NCBI GenBank assembly: GCA_002709225.1
Contig: PAQH01000025.1
Location: forward strand, 1 to 64,000
Origin: Planctomycetaceae bacterium
Lineage (GTDB): Bacteria > Planctomycetota > Planctomycetia > Pirellulales > Pirellulaceae
Reading direction: 5' to 3'
Length of the DNA: 64,000 nucleotides
Part shown: positions 1 through 9,494 of the stretch, piece by piece
Position numbering within the stretch: the first letter of the stretch is position 1
Layout: each line of letters opens with the position of its first letter
Made by a program: the position numbers and the translations under genes
Notes under the pieces: generated by a model
The model's database searches: none
Told to the model about the DNA's origin: nothing
Seen by the model: the letters and a program-made list of their open reading frames with translations, nothing else

Positions 1-20
1 GAGCGTGAGTTGGACACGAT

Positions 21-46
21 ACACAACAAAGTTACACAACAAAGTT
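21..46. repeat. 13-bp perfect tandem duplication
   Basis: The 13-mer ACACAACAAAGTT occurs twice back to back in the non-coding stretch at the left edge of the window. It resembles the other short tandem duplications near 19.5 and 40.3 kb and is probably a slippage product. The rest of positions 1-187 shows no gene that I can support. Confidence 0.85.
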
Positions 47-187
47 CGGCAGTGTGCGTCCCGTTGGCCGCGTCATCTCAGTACGTAAGAAATCAGCGTG
101 TGAGGGGCGGGGGCTTTGAACAGTCGCTCGGGAAGAACGTCTGTGGCCTGACTGGCGACGGCGAAGTTGGCGCAAAGGCGTTGCCGT

Positions 188-1321
188 TCAGGGAATGGCT
201 GCGGTCGCCGGCTTGCAGAGTACGGGACGATCGTGATCCCATTTGATGCGTGTCAGGTACAGTCCCGCACAGAGCCCCGCTTCGTCTAAAGTTTCGCCAC
301 GGAAGGTGGGCGTTCCCGCGGCGCGGCACTGCCGACGGTGTTCCGCCTTGTAACTTGACGTCATCCACCATTGACCCTGGTGGACAAAGACTTTGGCGAC
401 ATGGAAGGGCCCCATGTCGTAAACGCCGCCTGCTGTTGCGGACCGGATGTCTTGCGGTTGCATAAATGCTTCTGGGCTGTTGCTGATGGCGTGCCACCAA
501 GAGTCTCCTGCCGCGACCATCAAGTGCCACATTCCTTCCCGTAGGAAAACGGTGGGTGATTCACAGCCCTGAGTCCCACGGTAGTGGTTGGGGAATTTGA
601 TCTGGACGCCGTGGTCATGAAACGAGCGAAAGTCGCAAGTGCTAATCAACGAGACTGTCGACGTGCCTTCGGCCAGGTTGAGGTTGTAGTAGACATACCA
701 GCGGCCCTCATGTGCTACGACACAGGGAGCTTTGCAGACGGTGGTTTCGCCGGCCCAGGCGGGGGGAGCCCAGAGGGGATTGGCGGGGTCGGCGGTCCAG
801 TGAAACAGGTCGGTCGACCATTCGATGCAGAGCCGCTGCCCCCGGGGACTCATGGCACAGTGTAAATTGGCCCAGCGCTCGCCCACGCGAAAGACGCAAC
901 TGTTCGTGTGGGCGAGCGTTCCCCATTCTCCGTACGGGGAAGTGAGCACGCGGCCCACTTCTCGGAGCTCGACCAGGCGAGGCCCGGCGAGATGGCGGTC
1001 CCCGATGGTGTAGGGATGTTGGCTGGCGTTATCCCAGTCTGCCGTGCGGACGGCTTTGACAAGGTGGGCATGATCATCAAGTCGGTTGCTGAGAACGAAC
1101 AGGTGCCAGCAATCATCAGTGTGGACCAGGCAGTGATCATGGGCGACACAGCCGGCGGGCGGCTCCCAGAAACGCGTCATGACGTCGTGGAAGCGAAATG
1201 GCGCACTGGCGTAAACCGCTCGGTGGAACCTGGCTTGCCGTTTGGCAAAGCGATCTGGCGACAGTGTGGGAGTGGATCTGACCACGGTGGGATTCCGATC
1301 GGCATGGGAAAGCCGCTGCAT
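188..1321 (-). CDS. Glycoside hydrolase-like five-bladed beta-propeller protein (GH32/GH43 type)
   Basis: Predicted 377-residue protein that probably acts on a carbohydrate. The sequence shows repeated propeller-type strands of the GH32/GH43 superfamily: an early His-Asp pair in CVAHDHCLVHTDDCWHLF, a middle blade with KAPCVVAHEGRWYVYYN and a later blade with CESPTVFLREGMWHLMVAAG. The reading frame stays open far upstream to 1888, but that part is low-complexity shadow of the divergent sialidase gene. I chose the ATG at 1321, just before the conserved block; an ATG at 1180 is also possible. Neither has a convincing Shine-Dalgarno sequence, and no clear signal peptide is seen with either start. 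It is divergent from the sialidase, with 195 bp between the two starts. The exact family, substrate and start are uncertain. Confidence 0.68.
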   Translation of the reverse strand: MQRLSHADRNPTVVRSTPTLSPDRFAKRQARFHRAVYASAPFRFHDVMTRFWEPPAGCVAHDHCLVHTDDCWHLFVLSNRLDDHAHLVKAVRTADWDNASQHPYTIGDRHLAGPRLVELREVGRVLTSPYGEWGTLAHTNSCVFRVGERWANLHCAMSPRGQRLCIEWSTDLFHWTADPANPLWAPPAWAGETTVCKAPCVVAHEGRWYVYYNLNLAEGTSTVSLISTCDFRSFHDHGVQIKFPNHYRGTQGCESPTVFLREGMWHLMVAAGDSWWHAISNSPEAFMQPQDIRSATAGGVYDMGPFHVAKVFVHQGQWWMTSSYKAEHRRQCRAAGTPTFRGETLDEAGLCAGLYLTRIKWDHDRPVLCKPATAAIP

Positions 1322-1516
1322 ACGGTGTGGCCCAGGGCGTATTTTAGGTGCTGCCCGGCCAGTGTCTATTGGCTTCTCAATTGGAGCACGGTTGAGTTGT
1401 GGGAGCCGAGAGGCTACATAGAATGCGTAAATGATGCCGCAACGGACCGGCTGGTAGTAGGTGCCAGGTGCCGGGTGCGCATATTGTGTCAAGGCGAACA
1501 GATAAGGATGGTAACC

Positions 1517-2698
1517 ATGAAACACGGCAGTGGTGTGAAGTCCGTAATGATCCAAATTTGCTCGTGTCTGGCTGTCGTCGTGTCTCACGGCGCACGCGTG
1601 GCGGAGGCGGAGCAGCTGGTCGAAGGCGCCTTGAAGCCCTTTCTGGCGGAGTCGCGTCTGGAGATGCACCAGGTTTTTACAGACGAACGGTTTCCGAATG
1701 TCGTGGTAACTTTGCAGGGAACCGTGTTGGCGACCTGGGGGACCAAAAGCGTGCGCGTCCGTCGTAGTGAGGACGGGGGAGCGTCGTGGGGTGAGGAAAT
1801 CACCATATCCAGTCCGGGGTTTCAGGGAGGTGGCACGACCGTCGATGAAAGCAGTGGAGATGTTCTTGCTTTCGTGGAAGCCCGACATCCGCCAGCGCCC
1901 TTGACCGTCTATCGCAGCCGCGACGATGGCCGTACCTGGTCAAAGCAGCCAGTCAAGGTCCATCCCGATAGTAAGGGCAATGCACCTTCGATGCATATGA
2001 ACGAGCATGGAATCACGCTGCGGCATGGCAAGCATAAAGGGCGACTGCTGCGGCCGTCGAGGTTCTACGCCGGACGTAACGAACGCAGTAAGTGGCCAGA
2101 ACACTATACAAACGCCGTATTCAGTGACGACGGCGGAAAGACATGGCAGACGAGTGAACCCTTCCCCGCGAGGGGGACGGGGGAGGCGACGCTGGCGGAG
2201 TTGTCAGATGGTCGCGTGTACTACAACTCACGTCGACATTGGGCGCCGGCGGGAGCGAATCCACGCCGAAGGTGGACCGCTTGGAGCGATGATGGGGGCG
2301 CGAGTTGGCAGGGGCTGCTGTTTTGTGAGGCGCTGCCGGATGGGCCACAAAATTCGAACTATGGCTGTATGGGAGGATTGGCTCGGTTACCCGTCAAGGG
2401 GCGAGACATCCTGGTTTACAGCAATTGCGATAGTGCGAAAGGGCGAGACCACGGTACGGTCTGGGCGAGTTTCGACGGCGGTCGCACTTGGCCGGTTAAA
2501 CGCCTGGTGTTCGCTGGCCGCAGCGCTTATTCGTCAATGGCGGCGGGCCGGCCGGGAACTGCTAGCGCGGGTTGGGTGTATCTCCATTTTGAGGGCGGTC
2601 CCAAGGGGGGATCACAGGTCGCCCGCTTTAATCTGTCGTGGGTGTTGGGCGGCGAACGCACCGGCGATGGTGAGATTCCCCAAGATCTCGGAGGCTAA
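1517..2698 (+). CDS. Exported sialidase-family (BNR/Asp-box) protein
   Basis: Predicted exo-alpha-sialidase-like six-bladed propeller (GH33/BNR family) of 393 residues. Five Asp-box motifs (S-x-D-x-G-x-T/S-W type) are visible: RRSEDGGASW, YRSRDDGRTW, FSDDGGKTW, WSDDGGASW and ASFDGGRTW. A hydrophobic N-terminus (MIQICSCLAVVVSHGARVAEA) looks like a Sec signal peptide. The ATG at 1517 was chosen because AAGGATGG lies about six bases upstream; the ATG at 1508 is an alternative. The next gene, a PSCyt1/DUF1549/DUF1553 cytochrome, begins 41 bp downstream and a DUF1501 gene follows, so the three probably form one operon. This suggests that the cytochrome/DUF1501 module works on a glycan trimmed by this enzyme, which is inference. 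Substrate is unknown, since many planctomycete BNR proteins are annotated as sialidases without proof. Confidence 0.85.
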   Translation: MKHGSGVKSVMIQICSCLAVVVSHGARVAEAEQLVEGALKPFLAESRLEMHQVFTDERFPNVVVTLQGTVLATWGTKSVRVRRSEDGGASWGEEITISSPGFQGGGTTVDESSGDVLAFVEARHPPAPLTVYRSRDDGRTWSKQPVKVHPDSKGNAPSMHMNEHGITLRHGKHKGRLLRPSRFYAGRNERSKWPEHYTNAVFSDDGGKTWQTSEPFPARGTGEATLAELSDGRVYYNSRRHWAPAGANPRRRWTAWSDDGGASWQGLLFCEALPDGPQNSNYGCMGGLARLPVKGRDILVYSNCDSAKGRDHGTVWASFDGGRTWPVKRLVFAGRSAYSSMAAGRPGTASAGWVYLHFEGGPKGGSQVARFNLSWVLGGERTGDGEIPQDLGG

Positions 2699-2739
2699 TT
2701 CATCTGGACAGTCAACTCCCGGGCTGAGAAAACAGTAGT

Positions 2740-5700
2740 ATGACTTCCGCGCAGCATTCGAGCCGATCCGTTTTGGTTGCGGTGTGGTACTCCGTAGTGG
2801 TGTTGTGTGGTCTATCAGGAGCCGCAATTACGGCCGCGGAGGTGGATTACCTCACGCAGATCAAACCACTTCTGCAAAAACACTGCTACGCATGCCATGG
2901 GGCGTTGCGACAACGCGGTGGTTTGCGTCTGGACACTGTGCTGCTTGCCAAACGTGGTGGAGAAAGTGGTCCGGCGGTCGTGAGCGGAAATCTGGCGGAG
3001 AGCCTCGCCTACCAGGCGGTCACAGGCCAGGCTGGGTTTGAAATGCCACCCGAGAGTGAAGGAATTCCGCTCACTGAGGTGGAAAGGGCGCTGTTGCGGC
3101 GCTGGATTGAGGAGGGGGCTCGCGGTGTCGCCGACGAGACGCCAGCGGAGGACCCCCGAACATTTTGGTCCTACCTGGTTCCACAGCGCCCGGCGCTGCC
3201 CGCGGCCGAGTCGGGGTCGCTCGATAACCCGGTTGACCGCTTTCTGCAGGCGCAACGCGTACGACATGGATTGACTCCCCGACCGGCAGCGTCGCCGGCG
3301 GTTTTGTTGCGGCGTTTGTACCTGGATTTGATTGGCCTGCCGCCGACACGGAGCGAACTCCGAAGTTTCTTAGCGGATCCTAGCGAAAAGGCCTACCACC
3401 AGATCGTCGATGCGCTGCTAGCTCGCCCCGAATACGGCGAACGGTGGGGACGGCATTGGATGGATGTGTGGCGGTATAGCGACTGGTATGGAAGCACTAA
3501 CGAGATTCGCTATGGGCGGCGCGGTATCTGGCGTTGGCGCGATTGGATCGTGGAGTCATTGAACGACGACAAGCCTTACGACCGCATGGTCATGGAAATG
3601 CTCGCCGGCGATGAACTGGCGCCAGGGGATCGCGGTGTGGTGCGCGCCACAGGATATCTGGGAAGAAGCTGGTACAAGTTTGATCGAAATGTCTGGATGT
3701 TTGATACGGTGGAACATGCCGGCCAGGCATTCCTGGGGCTGACGCTGCGTTGTTGTCGCTGTCATGATCACAAATACGACCCGATCGCACAGGTTGATTA
3801 CTATCGGTTTCGTGCATTCTTTGAACCCCATGATTTGTTGACGGAGCAGGTACCTGGCGCACCGGAAAGGGTCAAGGACACCAAGTACGGCCAAGTATTG
3901 AAAAATGGGTTGCCGCGGGCCTACGACAAGAACCCGAGTGTGCCGACTTTCAGGTTCCTCCGCGGCGATGGACGCTATCCAGATAAGGAATCTCCGCTGG
4001 AGCCCGGTGTTCCACCTGCATTGGGTGGTGGCGTTGTGGAAGTACGTGACATTGCCTTGCCACTGGCGGCCTTTTATCCGGCACTGCGTGACGACGCGGT
4101 GCGCGAAACGCTGGCGGTGACGAAAGGTAAGGTAGCGGTCGCGTCTAGGGCGGAGTTGGCGGCCGAACGAAAACGCGATCTGGCGGTCGCGGCGGTCGCC
4201 AACGCGGTCTCTGACGGGTTAGCCGAGGATCGTTCGCAACAAGAGCCATTTATGCGAGAGTTGTTTGGCGGCGACGCCTCCGCACGTTGGCACATCAAGT
4301 CGGGCCAATGGAGATTTGGACAGGGCACGTTGACACAATCCCGGGTCACGCGTTTCGCCACCGCGGTCTCGCGGGAGACGCATCCCCGTGATTTCTTCGC
4401 CCGTGTCCGCTATGTGACGCTGAAACCGGGCGGATTACGTTCTGTTGGCTTTAGTTACGACTACCGAGACAAGGGGGGCAGTTCGCACGACATTTACACC
4501 AGTACCAATGACAATTCCACGTCGATTCAAGCTTTCCATCGCAAGCACGGGCGTCAGTTCTATCCACCCGCTGGTGTGGTCAGAACCCCCATCGCGCTGG
4601 GAGCGGAAACGACGGTGGAGATTGAGGTTCGCGAGCGGGCCTTGACCATCTGGTTGAACGGTGAGAAGAAGCTGGAGTACCAGCTTCCCGAGCCACGGGC
4701 CGAGGGTCGGTTCGCACTGTGGGTCCATGAAGGGGCGGCGGAGTTTCGCGAAGTGACCATTCGGTCGCTGCGAGCGACGGTGGCCGATTTGCGCAGGGTG
4801 GCGGCCGATGCCGCTCACGCGGTGGCCGTGGCACGCCTCCAGCTGAAGGTCGCGCAGCAGGAGCATGCGGCGGTACAGATGCGGGTCGCTGCCGAGCGTA
4901 TCAAGTATGGCACGGCACCGAACGCGGACGAACTGACGGAAAGTGCGGAGGCTGCCGAGAGGGGGGAAGTCGCGGTGTTGCTCGCCCACGCTGAATTGAA
5001 GTTGCTGCAGGCGCGTCGCAAAGCCGCGTTGTTGGCGGCAACGCGGCGGCCGACGAAGGCGAGCGAACAGCGGGATGCGGAACAGAAGATTCGCGCGGCG
5101 GAAAAGGAAAAGGCCGCGGCGCAGACGCGGTCAGAACGTGTGACGGGGAAGTACACACCCTTGGGTACGGTCTATCCACGCCGCAGCACCGGGCGGCGGT
5201 TGGCACTGGCCCGCTGGATTGGCAACCGGCAGAACCCGCGCACAGCGCGGGTCGCAGTGAACCACTTGTGGTTGCGTCATTTCGGTGCCGCTCTCGTTCC
5301 GTCTGTGGCGAACCTGGGTTTGAACGGGATCCCTCCCACCCATCCGCGGTTGCTTGACTGGTTGGCGGTTGAGTTTATGGAAGGTGGGTGGCGGATGAAG
5401 CGGATGCATCGGTTACTGGTGCGCTCACGGAGTTACCGTATGGCCAGTTCGGCGGGGAAGATGGCGGGGGCTAATCTGCAGGGCGATCCGGACAACCGGT
5501 TCTTGTGGCGGATGAATTCACGGCGCGCCGAGGCGGAGACGGTGCGCGATAGCCTGCTGGCGGTGTGCGGTTCACTGGATACGACCATGGGGGGACCGGC
5601 GATTGCGGAAACATTGGGTGAAGAGATCTATCGTCGAAGCCTCTATTTTCGGCTTACACCTAACGAAAAGATGAAGATGCTTGAAGTGTTCGACGTCGCG

Positions 5701-6030
5701 GACCCGAATGCCTGTTACCGGCGGCAGGTAAGCGTGATCCCTCAGCAGGCGCTGGCACTATCCAACAGCGGTTTGGCGCTGGAGCAGTCGCAGCGTTTGG
5801 CGGATCGCCTTCGCGCACGGCACCCAGATCCGGTGGGATTGGTCCAGGCGGGCTTTGAAACCGTGTTGAGCCGGCCGGTCGGCACGGCCGAGTTGGACAG
5901 CTGTATCGAGTTTCTGTCGACACAGACCGAGACGCTGCGGGAGTCGGGAGTCGTGGAGGCGGAACGCCGCGCCGCGGGGAACTTGATTCATGTATTGCTC
6001 AATCATAATGACTTTGTGACGATCCGCTGA
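2740..6030 (+). CDS. PSCyt1-DUF1549-(jelly roll, coiled coil)-DUF1553 cytochrome fusion
   Basis: A 1096-residue exported protein of the planctomycete cytochrome fusion family. After a signal peptide (cleavage near residue 33) it has a c-type heme motif CYACH at residues 49-53 (PSCyt1), then DUF1549 (about 158-370) with LRRLYLDLIGLPPT and a second C-x-x-C-H in CCRCHDHKYDP at 338-342. DUF1553 fills about 810-1085 with RVAVNHLWLRHFG and ends in the family-typical N-x-N-D-F. The 400-residue insert is unusual: residues 510-685 resemble a DUF1080/concanavalin jelly roll (WRFGQGTLTQ, TIWLNGEKKLEY), followed by an Ala/Glu/Arg-rich coiled coil at about 690-800. It sits between the sialidase and a DUF1501 gene, in the same direction. 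Reaction unknown; heme binding and export are inferred from motifs. Confidence 0.93.
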   Translation: MTSAQHSSRSVLVAVWYSVVVLCGLSGAAITAAEVDYLTQIKPLLQKHCYACHGALRQRGGLRLDTVLLAKRGGESGPAVVSGNLAESLAYQAVTGQAGFEMPPESEGIPLTEVERALLRRWIEEGARGVADETPAEDPRTFWSYLVPQRPALPAAESGSLDNPVDRFLQAQRVRHGLTPRPAASPAVLLRRLYLDLIGLPPTRSELRSFLADPSEKAYHQIVDALLARPEYGERWGRHWMDVWRYSDWYGSTNEIRYGRRGIWRWRDWIVESLNDDKPYDRMVMEMLAGDELAPGDRGVVRATGYLGRSWYKFDRNVWMFDTVEHAGQAFLGLTLRCCRCHDHKYDPIAQVDYYRFRAFFEPHDLLTEQVPGAPERVKDTKYGQVLKNGLPRAYDKNPSVPTFRFLRGDGRYPDKESPLEPGVPPALGGGVVEVRDIALPLAAFYPALRDDAVRETLAVTKGKVAVASRAELAAERKRDLAVAAVANAVSDGLAEDRSQQEPFMRELFGGDASARWHIKSGQWRFGQGTLTQSRVTRFATAVSRETHPRDFFARVRYVTLKPGGLRSVGFSYDYRDKGGSSHDIYTSTNDNSTSIQAFHRKHGRQFYPPAGVVRTPIALGAETTVEIEVRERALTIWLNGEKKLEYQLPEPRAEGRFALWVHEGAAEFREVTIRSLRATVADLRRVAADAAHAVAVARLQLKVAQQEHAAVQMRVAAERIKYGTAPNADELTESAEAAERGEVAVLLAHAELKLLQARRKAALLAATRRPTKASEQRDAEQKIRAAEKEKAAAQTRSERVTGKYTPLGTVYPRRSTGRRLALARWIGNRQNPRTARVAVNHLWLRHFGAALVPSVANLGLNGIPPTHPRLLDWLAVEFMEGGWRMKRMHRLLVRSRSYRMASSAGKMAGANLQGDPDNRFLWRMNSRRAEAETVRDSLLAVCGSLDTTMGGPAIAETLGEEIYRRSLYFRLTPNEKMKMLEVFDVADPNACYRRQVSVIPQQALALSNSGLALEQSQRLADRLRARHPDPVGLVQAGFETVLSRPVGTAELDSCIEFLSTQTETLRESGVVEAERRAAGNLIHVLLNHNDFVTIR

Positions 6031-6106
6031 TGAGCCAGGTGGTGGTCCGCGATGTTTCCGCAGAGATCAATCGCGGGTGCTGGAAGATAAAACCAAGGTG
6101 AACACG

Positions 6107-7561
6107 ATGAATGGCGCAAGGCAATGTGGAAAGGTACAGCGACGCACGTTCCTCTCCGATTGTGGCATGGGATTTACGGGACTGGCGTTGGGTGCGACCC
6201 TCTACCGCGATGGGGTGGCGAAACCCGTGGAGCTGGAGACGGGAGTGGGCACACCGCATTTCCCCGTGCGTGCCAAGAGCGTCATCTGGTTTTTCATGAT
6301 GGGCGGCACGAGTCACCTGGAGAGTTTTGATCCAAAGCCTGCCCTCAACCGCTATGCGGGGCGCTCACTTGATGAATCACCTTTAAAAGAGATCATTACG
6401 GACTCGCCCTATTACCGCAAAAACGTGCGTGATTTCGCCGGTGTGCTGCGTGACTTGTATCCTCGAGTGTACCCCCTGCAAATTGGTTATCGGAAACGGG
6501 GCGAGAGTGGCATTGAGGTGAGCGACTGGTGGCCGCATCTGAGTGAGTGTATCGATGATATGGCGGTCGTGCGGTCGATGTGGACAACGGACAATGATCA
6601 TGCGGCGCAGCTTCAGTTCCACACGGGACGTCATATTTTTGATGGTTTTTATCCCTCCATAGGATCCTGGGTGCATTATGGACTCGGCAGTCTGAACGAT
6701 AATCTGCCGCAGTTTGTCACGCTGGGCAGTGGTCCGGGCATCTGTTGCGGCGGACCCGGCGCGCACGATGGCAGCTACTTGGGGCCCGCCCATTCCGCGG
6801 TGCCAATGAATGCCTCTGCGAGAGAGGCTTTTGCCTACGGTCAACCGGGAGTCAAACAGTCACCTGCGGAGCGGCGTGGGAAGCGGCGATTATTGCGAGA
6901 ACTCAATCAACTAGCCGGCGTGGAATATCCTGAGGATGACCAAATGCGGGCGCGGATTCGCGCGTATGAGTTGGCGTTTCGCATGCAGTCCGAAGTGCCC
7001 AAGGTGGTGGACCTCACCGGCGAGAGCCAGCGAACGCTGGATCTGTATGGGCTGAACAACAAGGCGACGGCTGGCGTTGGCCGGATGAGTTTACTGGCTC
7101 GCCGGCTGGTTGAGCATGGCGTCCGTTTTGTACAGATTTACCACGATGGCTGGGACGCCCACAGCAAACTCAAACAGAACCATACAACGCAAATAGAACA
7201 GGTCGATCGTCCGATCGCCGGGCTGCTCAAAGACCTCAAACTGCGCGGGATGCTGGATGAGACACTGGTGGTGTGGGGTACGGAGTTCGGCCGTACACCG
7301 GGTGCCGAGCGGTCGGATGGGCGCGATCACCATCCTTACGGCTTTTCGGTTTGGTTGGCGGGCGGCGGTATCCGAGGCGGCACGGTCGCCGGAGCGACGG
7401 ACGAATTGGGGTTTCATGCGGTCGAGGACCGTCATTACGTCACCGATTTGCACGCCACGGTGTTGCACCAACTGGGCCTCGATTCTCGGCGACTTGAGAT
7501 CCCCGGGCACAAACGTCTGGAGATCGATTTCGGGAGGCCGATTCGGGAGATCATCGCTTGA
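6107..7561 (+). CDS. DUF1501 twin-arginine exported protein (paired class)
   Basis: A 484-residue DUF1501 protein, a family with an alkaline-phosphatase/sulfatase-like fold and no settled activity. The twin-arginine signal QRRTFLSDCG is at residues 11-20. Likely metal-site motifs follow: GGTSHLESFDPKP (about 66-78), GWDAH (about 348), EFGRTP (about 392), GRDHHPYGF (about 405) and DLHATVLHQLGLD. The ATG at 6107 was chosen over an in-frame GTG at 6077 because AAGGTG lies just upstream and the RR signal then sits at the N-terminus. It follows the PSCyt1/DUF1553 gene by 76 bp, the standard pairing in planctomycetes. I infer that the two exported proteins act together; no substrate can be read from the sequence. 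Confidence 0.92.
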   Translation: MNGARQCGKVQRRTFLSDCGMGFTGLALGATLYRDGVAKPVELETGVGTPHFPVRAKSVIWFFMMGGTSHLESFDPKPALNRYAGRSLDESPLKEIITDSPYYRKNVRDFAGVLRDLYPRVYPLQIGYRKRGESGIEVSDWWPHLSECIDDMAVVRSMWTTDNDHAAQLQFHTGRHIFDGFYPSIGSWVHYGLGSLNDNLPQFVTLGSGPGICCGGPGAHDGSYLGPAHSAVPMNASAREAFAYGQPGVKQSPAERRGKRRLLRELNQLAGVEYPEDDQMRARIRAYELAFRMQSEVPKVVDLTGESQRTLDLYGLNNKATAGVGRMSLLARRLVEHGVRFVQIYHDGWDAHSKLKQNHTTQIEQVDRPIAGLLKDLKLRGMLDETLVVWGTEFGRTPGAERSDGRDHHPYGFSVWLAGGGIRGGTVAGATDELGFHAVEDRHYVTDLHATVLHQLGLDSRRLEIPGHKRLEIDFGRPIREIIA

Positions 7562-7645
7562 AACATAGGGGTTTGCGCGTCTGTGGCGGAGGCCCTGGCC
7601 GGGTCCGTGAACGCTGGGGATACCGCATCATACCCACGTTTATAG

Positions 7646-8675
7646 ATGGTTCTGATCGCCTATTTTGGGCCCGAAAGCCGGCTTGCGATGCAGCCCTGCC
7701 AGATTGGTTCTTACAAGATTCTCCGTTCGATTGGCCACGGCGGGATGGGAGAGGTGTTTCTGGGGGAGGACGGTCGGCTGGACCGACAGCCGGCCATCAA
7801 ACTCCTGCCGGTGGAGCTTTGCGAAAGCGCGGAACGGCGGCAACGTTTCCTGGAGGAGGCGCGGTCCGCTTGGGCGATTAATCACCCCAATACCTGTGTG
7901 ATCTACGACGTCCGCGAAACCGACGCCGGCCAGCCCTTTATCGCCATGGCGTTTGTGGAAGAAGAAACGCTGCGGACACTGGTCAAACAAGGGCCACTGG
8001 CCACTGAGCTAGTGGTGAAATTTGGGATACAGTGGGCTACAGAATGCCCAGGCACGGCAGGCCGCCCACGAGGCACGGCTGATTCATCGCGATATCAAGT
8101 CGACCAATGTCATGATCGACCAACGTGGGTACGCCAAGGTGCTCGATTTTGGGATGGCCAAACGATTGGATGAGGAGCAGCGGCTGGACGAGACCAAGGC
8201 CATGTTGACCCACGAAGGACAGGTCGTGGGCACCCCCACCCTTATGAGTCCGAAGCATGCGGTGGGCAAGGCGGTGGACCACCGATCGGACCTTTTTAGC
8301 CTGGGTGTTGTCTTCTATGAGATGTTGACAGGCCGCCTGCCATTCACGGGTGACACGCTGGGCGACATCACGCGCCAGATCTGTCAAAAAACGCCGCCGG
8401 CCATCGCGCGGTTCAACTACGATCTGCCACAGGAACTTGAGCGGATCACGATGAAGTTTCTGCAAAAGGATCCCGACAGACGCTATCAATCGGCAGCCGA
8501 GCTAACGGTCGACCTGCGCAATTTGACCGCGGCACTCGCGCAGCAGCAGGTAGACAGCATTCCGGTGGAAGCGACCCAGTCGATGGTGCGGGTGGTGTCG
8601 CACCCGGGAGGCAGCCATATGCCCTCGGCTGCGGATATCCAGCAGAGCGATATCCTGTTGTTCGCGGCTGGATAA
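7646..8675 (+). pseudogene. Frameshifted Hanks-type Ser/Thr protein kinase
   Basis: The kinase domain is split over two frames. The first part carries the glycine loop IGHGGMGEVF and the AIKLL lysine; the second, in another frame, carries HRDIKSTNV, DFGMA and the C-lobe (SDLFSLGVVFYEMLTGRLPF, DPDRRYQSAAEL). The frame change lies around 8025-8045, between helix E and the HRD loop, and needs a one-base gain or two-base loss. The APE-type motif reads MSPKHA where the family usually has MSPEQ, so the conserved Glu is replaced. Together these suggest a dead gene and not a single sequencing error. Translation would start at ATG 7646 or ATG 7688. The C-terminus after residue about 330 is missing or continues as the remnant downstream. 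Confidence 0.85.
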
Positions 8676-9204
8676 CCAGCCTCACGGCCAGGTGGGGAGG
8701 GAGGGGGCAGATTTCAGCGAAACCTCAAAATCCGACTTGAACAGCTGACGGGTGAACGTACGCAAGTCAGCTTCTACGAGATGCCGGTGGGCGACACACG
8801 GATCGAGGCGACCGCGTTGGAGGCGATTCCCGGGGACAACGCCATGGTGGTTGTACTGTCGCCCCCTTTTGCCAAGTTCACAGGGTGCGCGGACCGCACG
8901 GAAAAATATTGGCAAGGGGTGGCACAGAAAACAGGTGGCCTTGTGGTTGCATTATGGGAATGGCAATGTGCCAGTCGAGGCCTATGTGAATGGCGTGTTG
9001 GTGTCGGACTTCAAAGCATGTTGGTTTGGTAACGCGATCGAATTAGGGGGGGCTGCGCTGGCGGCGCAGCAGGCGGGTGAGCCTGAGCCGGCAAACACCT
9101 GGTTTCGCAAGGCGGAGGGTTGGTCCAGGGAGAATGCGACCGGCAAGCCGATCATGAATGAGTTGTTTCGACGGTACCAGCGGGCTGCCATAGAAAGCAA
9201 TTAG
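8676..9204 (+). pseudogene. Remnant of an unidentified coding region, frameshifted
   Basis: Immediately after the kinase stop, coding-like sequence continues in the same frame (LKIRLEQLTGERTQVSFYEM, then AIPGDNAMVVVLSPPFAKFTG) to about 8945. It then shifts frame and continues to a TAG at 9204 (HYGNGNVPVEAYVNGVLVSDF, GNAIELGGAALAAQQAGE, ANTWFRKAEGWSRENATGK). The last part looks like a TPR-type helical pair. No good start codon precedes the first part. I do not recognise the family. It could be the C-terminal region of the dead kinase or a separate broken gene. Confidence 0.6.
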
Positions 9205-9207
9205 GTG

Positions 9208-9226
9208 CCCGCGCCAGTGGTGCGGG
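9208..9226 (+). other. GC-rich hairpin after the kinase remnant
   Basis: CCCGCGCC, three bases (AGT), then GGTGCGGG form an 8-bp stem with one G-U pair, four bases after the stop at 9204. No T-run follows, so a Rho-independent terminator is not proven. The remaining bases up to 9494 hold nothing else I can name, except a weak 5-bp hairpin TACCC/GGGTA at 9444-9458 close to the next gene start. Confidence 0.4.
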
Positions 9227-9494
9227 TCGCTGCGGCTACGAATCCGCCAGGGCTTCAGAAAGAGGCCGGGACGCCGCGTCGAAGTGGGGTCTTCGTCCGT
9301 TCATTCCAGGTCGCGGGCGCATTTTGAGTGCACGCCTTTATCGGCAAGGAACACCCGGTCTTACGCATGACGCCCGCCAGGTGTCAATAAACAGCAGTTG
9401 GACTTCTGGCAGCGGCACGGCATAATGGATTTTGAAGATGATATACCCTTGAGGGGTAATGGGTTACTGCGCTACCGGTGAGGTGAGGATGGGA

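Noticed and set aside
188-1888. Long upstream extension of the glycoside hydrolase-like gene to 1888
   Set aside because: The extra 189 residues overlap the sialidase coding region and its promoter area and show no domain; the frame is open only because of base composition.
9208-9226. Rho-independent terminator
   Set aside because: A good hairpin, but no T-run follows and it stands after a dead gene; kept only as a hairpin.
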